The position numbers were made by a program, and so were the translations under genes. 40,139 nucleotides of DNA from an uncultured Collinsella sp. (GTDB lineage Bacteria > Actinomycetota > Coriobacteriia > Coriobacteriales > Coriobacteriaceae). The notes under the pieces were generated by a model that was given only the letters and a program-made list of their open reading frames with translations, did not search any database and was not told the DNA's origin. Shown here one piece after another: positions 30,186 to 39,041 of this stretch (positions are counted from its first letter, which is position 1; each line of letters opens with the position of its first letter). The DNA is taken from positions 1-40,139 of the forward strand of contig URGG01000007.1 in assembly GCA_900547345.1 (NCBI GenBank). Reading direction: 5' to 3'.

Positions 30186-30425
30186 ATGAGCGATAACACC
30201 AAGCATCTCGCAAAGAAGTGCGTTAAGGACGCGGGGCCGTGCCTCGCGCTGTGCGTAGCCGGCGCAGCGGTCGCGCTGCTGGCTGTTCTGGGGCCATTCG
30301 ACGTGCTCCGAAGTGTTAGCTCTCTGCACGTTTGCATGGCCCTTGCCGGCGCCATGATGACCGGCGGCGTGTTCGATCTGATTTTTTGGGTGCTCGACCC
30401 GTTTGGATGGAAGAACGAGGGGTAG
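30186..30425 (+). CDS. Small membrane protein, unknown function
   Basis: A 79-residue protein with two predicted membrane spans (about 18-38 and 47-70), the second carrying ALAGAMMTGGVFDLIFWV. I do not recognise the family. ATG 30186 with AAGGAG 10 bases upstream is preferred; the frame is open from 30036 but those codons precede the hairpin. It ends 86 bp before the metallophosphoesterase gene. Confidence 0.65.
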   Translation: MSDNTKHLAKKCVKDAGPCLALCVAGAAVALLAVLGPFDVLRSVSSLHVCMALAGAMMTGGVFDLIFWVLDPFGWKNEG

Positions 30426-30510
30426 GTCCTAAAGGATGGAAGGGCTGGAACGGTTGGCTTAGTGATCGTGCAGAATGTGGGCTAGCGACTTGCAGGGAAG
30501 TGGTAATCCG

Positions 30511-31236
30511 ATGACGGTCTATGTGACGGGCGACATTCACGGTGGGGTCGACATGCAAAAGCTGCGCGACTGGGAGCTTGGGGATAGTCTGACGAGCGAC
30601 GACTATCTGATTGTCGCGGGCGACTTTGGCTTTCCGTGGGATTTCTCTGCCGAGGAATGCGCCGATATCGCTTGGCTGGAGTCGCGCCCCTATACGTTGC
30701 TGTTCGTCGACGGCAACCACGAACGTTTCGATCACTGGGCGGAGCGTCCCATGGAACTGTGGCACGGCGGCCTGACGCAGCGCCTGTCGGACACCTCGCC
30801 CATCCGACGCCTGACGCGCGGCGAGGTTTTTGAGCTCGACGGCTCAACGATCTTTACCATGGGCGGCGCCACGAGCGTGGATAAGGAATACCGCATTCCG
30901 TATTCCAGCTGGTGGCCGCAGGAGCTGCCGGACGAGCGCAACTTTGAGGAGGCGCGGGCAAAGCTCGAGAGCATGGGCTGGAAGGTCGACTACGTGATCA
31001 CCCACACCTGCGCTACGCGCATGCTCTCGCCCACGCTCTATCCGGCGCCCGGCTGGAATTGCCCCGCCGTTGATCGGCTTACGGCATTTTTCGATGAGCT
31101 GGAAGACCGCTTGGACTACAAGCGCTGGTACTACGGGCATTTTCATCGGGATACCAACCCGGCCGAGCGTCACACCGTGCTCTACGACTGCATCGTTCGC
31201 TTGGGCGACGAACTCCAGCCCTGGGATGTTGCGTAG
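30511..31236 (+). CDS. Calcineurin-like metallophosphoesterase
   Basis: A 241-residue phosphoesterase with the full set of metal motifs: TGDIHGG (6-12), AGDFG near 37, VDGNHERF near 69, THTCATRM near 168 and YGHFHRDTN near 209. The Trp-rich PYSSWWPQELP segment is typical of a bacterial subgroup often found with phage or mobile genes. The substrate is unknown. ATG 30511; the ribosome binding site (AGGGAAG) is at 30494-30500. Confidence 0.85.
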   Translation: MTVYVTGDIHGGVDMQKLRDWELGDSLTSDDYLIVAGDFGFPWDFSAEECADIAWLESRPYTLLFVDGNHERFDHWAERPMELWHGGLTQRLSDTSPIRRLTRGEVFELDGSTIFTMGGATSVDKEYRIPYSSWWPQELPDERNFEEARAKLESMGWKVDYVITHTCATRMLSPTLYPAPGWNCPAVDRLTAFFDELEDRLDYKRWYYGHFHRDTNPAERHTVLYDCIVRLGDELQPWDVA

Positions 31237-31251
31237 AGGCGGGGTGGCTGG

Positions 31252-32253
31252 CTACTCGACCGTTACAGTGATGTTCTCCCGATGCGCGCGGATGACGTCC
31301 CAGCTAAAGTGCTCGACCAGCTGCTCGGCGGTACGCGGCGTGGTGTCCGGCGCGATGCCTGTTTGCCCGGCGAGCCAGCCCAGCAGCGCCTCGGGCGTGC
31401 CAAAGCGAGCGCGGAGTTCGCCCAGGTCCAGATCGCGATCGCGCTTGGAAAGGCGGCGGCCGTCCGGCGACATGAGCAGCGGAATGTGCGCGTAGCGCGG
31501 TGTGGGCAGTCCCAGCAGATGTTGCAGATAGATCTGGCGCGGCGTGGAACCAAGCAGGTCGCATCCGCGTACGATCTCGGTGACGCCCATGACAGCGTCG
31601 TCGACCACCACGGCCAGCTGATAGGCAAAAACGCCGTCGCTGCGGCGCACCAAAAAGTCACCGCACTCGGTGGCGAGTGCTTCGCATTGGGCTCCGTACG
31701 TGCGGTCCACGAATTCGATCACGTCGCTGGCGAGGTCGTCGACGGTGGGCACGCGCAGGCGCGTGGCCGGAGCACGCAGGGCACTGCGGCGGGTGATTTC
31801 TTCAGCAGAAAGACCTCTGCAGGCGCCGCGGTAGATGGGCGTGCCGTCGCTGGCGTGCGGTGCGCTCGCGGCGTGGAGTTCGGCACGCGTGCAAAAACAG
31901 GGATAGGTGAGGCCGGCGTCTTGCAGCTGGCGCAGGGCGTCCTCGTACAGATCCAGGCGATCGTGCTGGTAGTAGGGGCCTTCGTCCCACTCGAGCCCCA
32001 GCCAGGTCAGATCGTCAATCAGTTGAGCGGCAAGTTCCGGGCGCTTGCAGCGATCGTCCAGGTCCTCGATACGCAACACGATGCTGCCGCCCTGGCTGCG
32101 GGCCGAAAGCCATGCGCACAGGCAGCTGAACACGTTGCCCAAGTGCATGCGGCCCGAGGGCGACGGGGCAAAGCGGCCCACGACGGGGGTGGGCACTGCC
32201 GTTGCTGGTGCGTCCGCGGCGGGCGTTGCTATGTTGCGTGTTTTGATATCCAT
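31252..32253 (-). CDS. gluQ: Glutamyl-Q tRNA(Asp) synthetase
   Basis: A 333-residue truncated class I synthetase of the GluQRS (YadB) type, which loads glutamate onto queuosine 34 of tRNA-Asp. Landmarks are the HIGH-like RFAPSPSGRMHLGN (about 27-40), RIEDLDDR, the zinc motif CFCTRAEL...YRGAC with two Cys, Tyr and Cys, and the KMSKS-like GRRLSKRD. The anticodon-binding domain of true GluRS is absent, which supports GluQ. The ATG at 32253 gives an N-terminal Ala/Pro-rich lead of about 25 residues; a longer reading from 32412 has no ribosome binding site. Confidence 0.88.
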   Translation of the reverse strand: MDIKTRNIATPAADAPATAVPTPVVGRFAPSPSGRMHLGNVFSCLCAWLSARSQGGSIVLRIEDLDDRCKRPELAAQLIDDLTWLGLEWDEGPYYQHDRLDLYEDALRQLQDAGLTYPCFCTRAELHAASAPHASDGTPIYRGACRGLSAEEITRRSALRAPATRLRVPTVDDLASDVIEFVDRTYGAQCEALATECGDFLVRRSDGVFAYQLAVVVDDAVMGVTEIVRGCDLLGSTPRQIYLQHLLGLPTPRYAHIPLLMSPDGRRLSKRDRDLDLGELRARFGTPEALLGWLAGQTGIAPDTTPRTAEQLVEHFSWDVIRAHRENITVTVE

Positions 32254-32761
32254 GCGGATGAGTATAGCGCGGGGCTTGGCAGGGAAGGCGTTGCCGCGCT
32301 CACAAGTTGGCGGCGGTGCGCATTGCGCACGGTGGGTTTGCGGCTCAAGGTCTCGATCGCTGCGTACCGACTTAGCCTCACAAACGACAGAAACCCCGGC
32401 AGCTCTTCGCAACTGCCGGGGTTTCCGCGGAAAAGGGGGACATGATCCTCAAGCGAACGGCAAAGGGGCAAACCGTTTTCGCTCAACTGCTTTATGCCCC
32501 TCGCTCGCCAGCTTAATCGGCTTACGCCGCGGCAACACAAAGCCGCTACACCTGTGACGGAGCTATGAAGTGGTATCTATTGCCGGAGCGGGCTATGCCA
32601 AGGAGTGTTCCAGATTGCCGGCAGATAAGGAATGTCCCCAGGTGCCGGCCGCGGGCGTGACTTTCATCCCGTTTGGCGCTCCGGTCGCCTAGATGTTCGT
32701 CATGCGTACCCGCAAACGTGGGACAATGGCGCTGTTGGTTTTACAGACAAAGGATGTGCCT
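32254..32761. other. 508-bp intergenic region with hairpins
   Basis: No convincing gene. GAAACCCCGGCAG (32390-32402) pairs perfectly with CTGCCGGGGTTTC (32413-32425), and the palindrome TTTCCGCGGAAA (32422-32433) follows at once. The 17-bp TGTCCCCAGGTGCCGGC (32634-32650) is the inverse of 23757-23773. AAAGGA before 32762 serves the next gene. Confidence 0.6.
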
Positions 32762-34705
32762 ATGAACACCCTCGCCGCCAAAGTCAGCCGGCAGCGCCGC
32801 CTGTTTGCGCGATTTGCTTCCGTCTGCGCACTCGTCGCGCTTGCATTGCTGCTACTGCCCGCCGTAGCACGTGCCGACGGCTACTCCATGACCCAAACCT
32901 ACATCAGTGCCACGGTCGAGGCCGATGGATCGCTGACCGTTGTCGAGGGACGCCAGTTTGATTTCGACGACGACATCAACGGCGTGTTTTGGGAGATCAA
33001 TACGGGCACCAACCAGCAGGGCGGCACGGCGGACGTTGACGTGCTGAGTGTCGAGGAAGAGGACACCGCGTTTAACAAAGTCGATAGCGCGAACAAGGGC
33101 GATTCTGGCGTCTACACGGTCGAGCAGGCCGGTGACGGCGTAAGGATTAAGGTGTTCAGCCCCCACGAGAGCGGCGACAGCGCGATCTATTACGTGAGCT
33201 ACACCATGACCGGTGCGGTTATGAACTGGGCCGATACCGCCGAGCTCTACTGGAAGTTCGTGGGCGACGGCTGGTCTGCGGATTCCGACGATGTCGAGAT
33301 GGAAGTGCGCTTCGCAAATGCCGCTGCCGGGACGGCGGCCGTCAAAGGCGATAACTTCCGCGCATGGGGCCACGGTCCGCTGGCGGGCGACGTGTCGCTC
33401 GATGAGGACGAGCCCATGGTCACCTATACCATTCCCTGCGTGCATCAGGGCGAATTCGCCGAGGCACGCATCGCCTTCCCCAGCGACTGGGTGCCGCAGC
33501 TTGCCGCCTCGGGCGAAGAGCGCATGTCAACGATCCTGAGCGAAGAGAAGGAATGGGCCGACGAAGCTAACGCCCGCCGCGCTCACGCTCGCATGATTGC
33601 CAATGCACTTGCCGTGCTAAGTGTTGTTGCGGCGGTGGCCTTTACCGGCACAATCGTTATGCTCAAGCTGCGCAAGCGCAAGCCCAAGCCGCTTTTCCAG
33701 GACGAATATTTCCGCGATGTGCCCTCGGCCGACCATCCCGCCGTGCTTTCGGCCCTCATGAGCTGGAACGAGGTGCCCGATCAGGCATATATCGCCACGC
33801 TCATGAAGCTCACTGACGACCGTGTGATCAAGCTGGAGCAGGCGACCGTGACCAAGGCCAAGAAGGGTCTGTTGGGGCGTGAAAAAGAAGAGCAGACGTA
33901 TCGCGTGACGGTGAGCGATGCGGGCTGGAAGTCGGCCAAGGGCATTGACCACATGGTGCTCAAGGTCTTCTTTGCCGGTGCTAAGCCTGACGAGAACGGC
34001 GATCGCTCGCGCACGTTTGACGAGCTGCAGCACTACGTCAAGCAGCACGCTACGCCCGTGGGCGATAAGCTCGAGGACTATCAGAACACCGTTAAGGGCA
34101 AGTTGGCCGATAGCGAGTACGTTGCCTCGGACGGCATTGTTGCAATGGTGTTTTGCCTGGTTCTTGGTATCCTGATTGCCTTTGTTCCCGTGGGATCTAT
34201 CTTCTTTACCGATGGCGCACAGGCGAACATTACCGCCGCGGTTATCTCGGTGCCGATTGTGCTGGTGGGTATCGGCGTGGGCCTTACGTTCCGCCGCTTT
34301 ACGCCGGAGGGCGCCGAGGTGGCGGCTCGCTGCAAGGCACTTAAGCATTTGCTCGAGGACTTCACTCGTCTAAAGGAAGCCGTCCCCGGCGATCTGGTGC
34401 TGTGGAACAAGCTGCTGGTGATGGGCGTGGCGCTGGGTGTTTCCAAGGAAGTGCTGCGTCAGCTTGCCGAGGCCGTGCCGCCCGAGGTGCGCGAGGCCGA
34501 CGGCTTCTATGACAATTATCCCTGCTACTGGTGGTACTACCATCATTACGGTATCGAGTCTCCGCTCGATTCGTTCGATGACGTGTATCACGAGAGCATC
34601 CGTGAGCTGGCGTCGAGCTCCGACAGCTCGGGCGGCGGCGGAGGCGGCGGCTTCTCTGGCGGCGGGGGCGGCGGCGTCGGCGGAGGCGGCGGCGGAACGT
34701 TCTAG
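32762..34705 (+). CDS. DUF2207 membrane protein with Gly-rich tail
   Basis: A 647-residue protein. A signal peptide (about 1-39: RRLFARFASV, then hydrophobic core, cut near ARADG) precedes an extracytoplasmic DUF2207 beta domain that starts YSMTQTYISATVEADGSLTVVEGR (part cited), then a membrane span near 285-310, a cytoplasmic region, two further spans near 460-510, and a C-terminal tail of Gly runs ending FSGGGGGGVGGGGGGTF. Similar tails are usual in this family. The function is unknown; an envelope role is likely. ATG 32762 follows ACAAAGGA. It ends at a strong terminator. Confidence 0.87.
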   Translation: MNTLAAKVSRQRRLFARFASVCALVALALLLLPAVARADGYSMTQTYISATVEADGSLTVVEGRQFDFDDDINGVFWEINTGTNQQGGTADVDVLSVEEEDTAFNKVDSANKGDSGVYTVEQAGDGVRIKVFSPHESGDSAIYYVSYTMTGAVMNWADTAELYWKFVGDGWSADSDDVEMEVRFANAAAGTAAVKGDNFRAWGHGPLAGDVSLDEDEPMVTYTIPCVHQGEFAEARIAFPSDWVPQLAASGEERMSTILSEEKEWADEANARRAHARMIANALAVLSVVAAVAFTGTIVMLKLRKRKPKPLFQDEYFRDVPSADHPAVLSALMSWNEVPDQAYIATLMKLTDDRVIKLEQATVTKAKKGLLGREKEEQTYRVTVSDAGWKSAKGIDHMVLKVFFAGAKPDENGDRSRTFDELQHYVKQHATPVGDKLEDYQNTVKGKLADSEYVASDGIVAMVFCLVLGILIAFVPVGSIFFTDGAQANITAAVISVPIVLVGIGVGLTFRRFTPEGAEVAARCKALKHLLEDFTRLKEAVPGDLVLWNKLLVMGVALGVSKEVLRQLAEAVPPEVREADGFYDNYPCYWWYYHHYGIESPLDSFDDVYHESIRELASSSDSSGGGGGGGFSGGGGGGVGGGGGGTF

Positions 34706-34719
34706 CGCGCTCTGATTTT

Positions 34720-34766
34720 TGGGATGGATCTTCTCCGGCGACTGCCGACGGATCCATCCCATTTTT
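34720..34766 (+). terminator. Rho-independent terminator after the DUF2207 gene
   Basis: TGGGATGGATC (34720-34730) pairs exactly with GATCCATCCCA (34751-34761), then TTTTTA. Confidence 0.88.
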
Positions 34767-34797
34767 ATGCGCTACCTACGAAGGCTGTCCCCAACGA

Positions 34798-34828
34798 CTA
34801 GTCACTGGGAACGTTCCTAAATGACTAG
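34798..34828. repeat. Short palindrome between convergent genes
   Basis: CTAGTCA (34798-34804) and TGACTAG (34822-34828) enclose the palindrome GGAACGTTCC (34808-34817). GTTCCTAAATG here is shared with the left arm of palindromic copy C. It lies between the convergent DUF2207 and acetyltransferase genes. Confidence 0.6.
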
Positions 34829-34843
34829 GTATGGCTGCCAGGT

Positions 34844-35485
34844 TTAGGCGGTTAGGTCCAGCTCGTAGAGGAAGCTTTCGCGCGGCATGTCGTGACGGCG
34901 CTCTTCGCGGTTGGCGCGGTGCGTGGCCGTGCGCTTAAAGCCGTGCAGCTCGTAGAACTTCCACGAGCAGTTGGAGTCGGTGTACAGGTGCGCCCTCGTC
35001 GCTCCAAGCGAGGACAGGTGCGAGACCGCGGCATCGAGCAGAACCGTGCCAACGCCCAGGCCATGGACATCGCGATCCACGGCAAGCAGCGTGACCTCGT
35101 TGTCGTGCGGCAACGGGCTGCTCTCGAGCAGGCGGTTGTTGGTTCGGATGGTTGCGCGCACAAACGAGAGATACTCGGCGCAGGCATCAGGCTCCAGCTC
35201 ACGCATCTGCGATAGCAGTGCGCGTTCGGTATCCATCCAATGCTCGTTGATAGTGACGCCGGAGTTCTGTCCTGCGCGTGCAAGTGCAATGCCGCGCGCC
35301 TCGCCGTCAATCACCGCAACCTGCGAAAACGTCGATGACGAAAGGCAATAGGCGAGGTCGCACGCGGCCTCAAGGCGGTTGTACTCATCGTTATCCGAAT
35401 TATTATGCCAAAGCTGCTGCAGAATCAGCGCGATGGCGTCGAAGTCTTCGGTATCAAACGGTCGGTAGAGAACCCGCGAGACCAT
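34844..35485 (-). CDS. GNAT-family N-acetyltransferase
   Basis: A 213-residue acetyltransferase. The acetyl-CoA motif A appears as LLAVDRDVHGLGVGTVLLDAAV (about 132-153, part cited), followed by ATRAHLYTDSNCSWKFYELHGF, the usual late GNAT strand and helix. The N-terminal half includes a CoA-independent substrate part. The substrate cannot be inferred. AAAGAGG precedes ATG 35485. It stands alone and diverges from purH. Confidence 0.85.
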   Translation of the reverse strand: MVSRVLYRPFDTEDFDAIALILQQLWHNNSDNDEYNRLEAACDLAYCLSSSTFSQVAVIDGEARGIALARAGQNSGVTINEHWMDTERALLSQMRELEPDACAEYLSFVRATIRTNNRLLESSPLPHDNEVTLLAVDRDVHGLGVGTVLLDAAVSHLSSLGATRAHLYTDSNCSWKFYELHGFKRTATHRANREERRHDMPRESFLYELDLTA

Positions 35486-35762
35486 GGTGCCTCTTTCTTT
35501 TGCGGATGCATATCGAGCACAGTTCTACCACGCCATTGGCATCAAATTATGGTGCCCCTGTGTTCCATGAACTCACCGTGCCCGGTGTCGTGCCCATCCC
35601 CTCCGCTCGCAAACTTTTTCTGCACATGCGCCCGTTGCGGGGTGCATCGATGCGCTCGATGCGCTACATTAAATCAGTATTTTCAATGCCGCTGCGCGAG
35701 CGCTGCAGATCGACGTATCACCGACTCACAGAGCACGGCGGCGTACCAGACAGGAGGACTGC

Positions 35763-37370
35763 ATGGGATCTGATGTGAAGATCGCACGCGCGTTGATCTC
35801 GGTTACCGATAAGACGGGCGTCGTCGATTTCGCACGGACGCTGGTCGATGACTTTGGCGTCGAGATCATCTCTACGGGCGGCACGGCTCGTGCCATCGAG
35901 GACGCGGGCGTTCCCGTAACCCCCATCGAGGAGTTCACGGGCTATCCCGAGATGATGGACGGCCGCGTTAAGACCCTGCACCCCAAGGTTCACGGCGCGC
36001 TGCTGGCCCGCCGCGATTCCGAGCAGCACATGCAGGAGGCCGCTCAGCACGGCATTAAGCTGATCGACCTGGTCGTCGTCAACCTGTACGAGTTCGAGAA
36101 GACCGTCGCCAACCCCGAGGTCACCTTCGCAGACGCCATCGAGCACATCGATATCGGCGGTCCCTCCATGCTGCGCTCTGCCGCCAAGAACGCCACGAGC
36201 GTTACCGTCATTTCCGACCCGGCCGACTATGATGCCGTCCTGGCCGAGATGCACGAGACCGGTGGCTGCACCACGCTTTCCACCCGTCGTCGCCTGCAGG
36301 TGAAGGTCTACCAGACCACCGCCGCCTACGACACGGCTATCTCCCGTTGGCTTGCCGCCCAGGCAAGCGACGTGGCGGACACCTCTGCCAAGCTCGAGAT
36401 CTCGCTGGAGAAGGTCGACGACCTGCGCTATGGCGAGAATCCTCAGCAGAAGGCTACGGTCTACCGCTTTGCCGAGGGCTGCGAGAACACCGCGAGCTCG
36501 CAGTTCCCGCTCGTGGGCTCCGAGCAGGTCCAGGGCAAGCCGCTCAGCTACAACAACTATCTGGATGCCGACGCCGCCTGGAACCTGGTCCGCGAGTTCG
36601 ACGAGCCGGCCTGCGTAATCCTCAAGCACCAGAACCCCTGCGGTTCCGCCGTTGCCGAGGACATTACGGCTGCCTACGACCGCGCCTTCGCCTGCGATCC
36701 CAAGAGCGCCTTTGGCGGCATCATCGCCTGCAACCGCGAGGTTCCCTTTGAGCTGGTTGAGCACTTTGCCGATCAGAACAAGCAGTTCGTCGAGGTCATC
36801 ATCGCCCCGAGCTACACCGCCGAGGCGCTCGAGCGCATGGCTAAGCGCCCCAACCTGCGCGTGCTGGCTACCGGCGGCGTGGACCACGGCGCTCAGGTGG
36901 AGCTGCGCTCCGTCGACGGTGGCATGCTGGTGCAGGAGGTCGACCACGTGACCGAGGACCCCGCGACCTTTACGTTCCCCACTGACCGCAAGCCCACCGA
37001 CGCCGAGATGGCCGAGCTCGAGTTTGCCTGGAAGGTCTGCAAGGGCGTTAAGTCCAACGCAATCCTGGTCTCCAAGGGCAAGGCCGGCATTGGCATGGGC
37101 CCCGGTCAGCCCAACCGCGTGGATTCTGCGCTGCTGGCCTGCGAGCGTGCCGAGGACTTCTGCGAGCGCGAGGGCGTGGAGAAGGGCGGCTTTGCCTGCG
37201 CAAGCGACGCATTCTTCCCGTTCCGCGACAACGTCGACGTGCTTGCCGCGCACGGCGTGACCTGCATCATTCAGCCCGGCGGCTCCAAGCGCGACGACGA
37301 GAGCATCCAGGCCTGCAACGAGCACAATATTGCTATGGTCTTCACGGGCGCTCGCCACTTCCGCCACTAA
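35763..37370 (+). CDS. purH: Bifunctional AICAR formyltransferase/IMP cyclohydrolase
   Basis: Catalyses the last two steps of IMP synthesis. The 535-residue protein has an N-terminal IMP cyclohydrolase domain (about 1-200: ISVTDKTGVVDFAR, STGGTARAIEDAG, DGRVKTLHPKVHGALLARR in part) and a C-terminal formyltransferase domain (KHQNPCGSAVA, the SAFGGIIACNR block, RHFRH end). GGAGG precedes the ATG. Its substrate AICAR is also made by HisH/HisF encoded in this window. A terminator follows at 37401. Confidence 0.97.
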   Translation: MGSDVKIARALISVTDKTGVVDFARTLVDDFGVEIISTGGTARAIEDAGVPVTPIEEFTGYPEMMDGRVKTLHPKVHGALLARRDSEQHMQEAAQHGIKLIDLVVVNLYEFEKTVANPEVTFADAIEHIDIGGPSMLRSAAKNATSVTVISDPADYDAVLAEMHETGGCTTLSTRRRLQVKVYQTTAAYDTAISRWLAAQASDVADTSAKLEISLEKVDDLRYGENPQQKATVYRFAEGCENTASSQFPLVGSEQVQGKPLSYNNYLDADAAWNLVREFDEPACVILKHQNPCGSAVAEDITAAYDRAFACDPKSAFGGIIACNREVPFELVEHFADQNKQFVEVIIAPSYTAEALERMAKRPNLRVLATGGVDHGAQVELRSVDGGMLVQEVDHVTEDPATFTFPTDRKPTDAEMAELEFAWKVCKGVKSNAILVSKGKAGIGMGPGQPNRVDSALLACERAEDFCEREGVEKGGFACASDAFFPFRDNVDVLAAHGVTCIIQPGGSKRDDESIQACNEHNIAMVFTGARHFRH

Positions 37371-37400
37371 GTTCCGCCTTGGGACAAAATAATCTCCGCA

Positions 37401-37435
37401 AAAGACGGCTGCTCCGTTTGGAGGGCCGTCTTTTT
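37401..37435 (+). terminator. Rho-independent terminator after purH
   Basis: AAAGACGGC (37401-37409) pairs with GCCGTCTTT (37425-37433), inner CTCC/GGAG, then TTTTT. Confidence 0.85.
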
Positions 37436-37451
37436 GGTATAAGAGGACGGA

Positions 37452-38183
37452 ATGACTAACACGAAAGGTATGACCATGCCCCAGATTGATGATGCCGAGC
37501 TGTTTGGCAATGCCGAGGATCAGCGTGCGTACGAGGACTTTTGCGCCAATCAGGAGGCGGTCGAGAAGTTTACGCTCGACAAGCCCGCGCTTATCTGCCG
37601 TTGGCGCATGTCCAATAAAAAGGTGCCCATGCTCAACCGCCACATTCGCGCACTGTCCGAGCGCCTGGTGCAGGGCGAGCCGCTTACCCATAACATGCTC
37701 AGCTGGGCCAAACAGCACGTTGAGTGGTCGCTTGCCGAGGGCGATTACACCGCACGCGACGGCGTACTCATGCTGGTGATCGACATCAACGGCAACGCCG
37801 CCATGACGGTGGGGGAGTACGAGCCGCTCGCCGATACGTCGGCCAAGGCGCTGCGTGCCCGTTCCGCCGAGGCCCGCTCCGAGGCCGACGAGACCGGCGT
37901 GGCGCCCGAGTTGCTCGCCGCCGTCAACAACGGCGAGCTTGCCTTTGTGGCGCCGGCGGACGAGTGCCTGTGCGGCACGGCGACGCTCATCGAGCAGCTC
38001 GCCCAGACCAAGGGCATCCCGGTCACGCGCGTAGACATTCCCGCGCAACTCAAGGGCGCGCTGTTCCTGGTGAGCGACGAGCACGGCGTGGTTCCCGCAA
38101 CCGAGACGGACGCTGCCGAGGCCGACGCCGCGACGGTCGCCTTCTTCGCCGACGGCTACGAAAAGCTCCGCGCCCGCCGCTAA
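37452..38183 (+). CDS. Hypothetical protein, unrecognised family
   Basis: A 243-residue soluble protein. The N-terminal half holds LDKPALICRWRMSNKKVPMLNR (part cited) and an MSWAK-like helix (NMLSWAKQHVEW); a middle beta stretch reads GVLMLVIDINGNAAM; an acidic Ala-rich link (about 137-157) leads to a C-terminal half with ECLCGTATLIEQLAQTKGIPVTRVDI, resembling a compact alpha/beta domain. I do not recognise the family. ATG 37452 has GAGG upstream; ATG 37476 after GAAAGG is a serious alternative that shortens the product by 8 residues. Confidence 0.7.
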   Translation: MTNTKGMTMPQIDDAELFGNAEDQRAYEDFCANQEAVEKFTLDKPALICRWRMSNKKVPMLNRHIRALSERLVQGEPLTHNMLSWAKQHVEWSLAEGDYTARDGVLMLVIDINGNAAMTVGEYEPLADTSAKALRARSAEARSEADETGVAPELLAAVNNGELAFVAPADECLCGTATLIEQLAQTKGIPVTRVDIPAQLKGALFLVSDEHGVVPATETDAAEADAATVAFFADGYEKLRARR

Positions 38184-38277
38184 ATGATTTTTCTGGGACG
38201 GGGATTTAATAATCATTTGATTCCCGCGCCCGTTGCGAGCGAGGGACGAGCCAAGCGTTTTCGTTCGCGAACAGTTC

Positions 38278-38328
38278 TGTCACCTTGGTGACACGCGAGG
38301 CGCGTACCTGCGGCTCCGCGGTCATAAT
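38278..38328 (+). promoter_or_regulatory. Operator and -10 upstream of the two-component pair
   Basis: TGTCACC and GGTGACA form an inverted repeat with a 2-base centre (38278-38293), 30 bp before a -10-like CATAAT (38323-38328). That spacing suits an activator site next to the -35 area, so the regulator encoded downstream may control its own gene. No good -35 is visible, as expected for an activated promoter. Confidence 0.5.
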
Positions 38329-38360
38329 GGGGCAAGACAACCAAGAGGGGAGCGGAATCC

Positions 38361-39032
38361 ATGGCGCTAATCTATATCGTTGAGGACGATGAACCCATTC
38401 GTCGCGAGCTTGTTGACATCCTTGCCCGCGCCGGGTTTGAAATCGAGACCTGCGAATCGTTCGAGCATGTCTCGCGCGATATTCTCGCCGCCGCGCCCGA
38501 CCTGGTGCTGCTCGACCTCACGCTTCCCGTCAAGGACGGCCAGCATATCTGCCACGAGGTTCGCCGCGAATCCGAGGTTCCCATCATCGTCCTCACGTCG
38601 CGCACGACCGAGATCGACGAGGTCATGGCCATGACGCTCGGCGCGGACGACTTTGTTCCCAAGCCCTACAGCGCCCGTGTGCTCGTGGTGCGCATCAATG
38701 CCTTGCTGCGTCGCACCGCGGCGTCAGGCGAGCGCAGTACGCTCGTCCACAAGGGACTGGAGCTTGACCTCGCCCGCTCCATGGTTACCAATACGCAAAC
38801 CGGCACTAGCACCGAGCTCACCAAAAATGAACTGCGTATCCTCTCGCTGCTTCTGAGCCGCGCGGGCAAGATCGTTTCGCGCTCGGCCATCATGCAGGAC
38901 CTGTGGGACTCCGACGCCTTCGTAGACGACAACACGCTTACCGTTAACATCAACCGCCTGCGCACCACGCTCGAAAAAATCGGCATCAAGGGGTATTTGA
39001 CGACGCACCGCGGCCAGGGCTATTCGGTCTAG
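38361..39032 (+). CDS. OmpR-family response regulator (BceR-like)
   Basis: A 223-residue regulator with receiver (1-115; acidic pocket DD at 9-10, phospho-acceptor D52, K in PKPYSARVL) and winged helix (about 128-223; LTKNELRILSLLLSRAG, then NTLTVNINRLRTTLEK and the GYLTTHRGQGYSV end). With the short kinase that follows 9 bp later it resembles the BceRS/GraRS systems that respond to cell-wall peptides. GAGGGGAG precedes the ATG. Confidence 0.92.
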   Translation: MALIYIVEDDEPIRRELVDILARAGFEIETCESFEHVSRDILAAAPDLVLLDLTLPVKDGQHICHEVRRESEVPIIVLTSRTTEIDEVMAMTLGADDFVPKPYSARVLVVRINALLRRTAASGERSTLVHKGLELDLARSMVTNTQTGTSTELTKNELRILSLLLSRAGKIVSRSAIMQDLWDSDAFVDDNTLTVNINRLRTTLEKIGIKGYLTTHRGQGYSV

Positions 39033-39041
39033 GGGCCGGCT

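Noticed and set aside
35641..35762. Purine riboswitch upstream of purH
   Set aside because: GC-rich repeats (CGATGCG twice) are present but no purine aptamer core was seen.
35718..38216. An 832-residue open frame on the minus strand across purH and the following gene
   Set aside because: It runs antisense through a well-identified purH and a terminator; low-complexity product with no family features.
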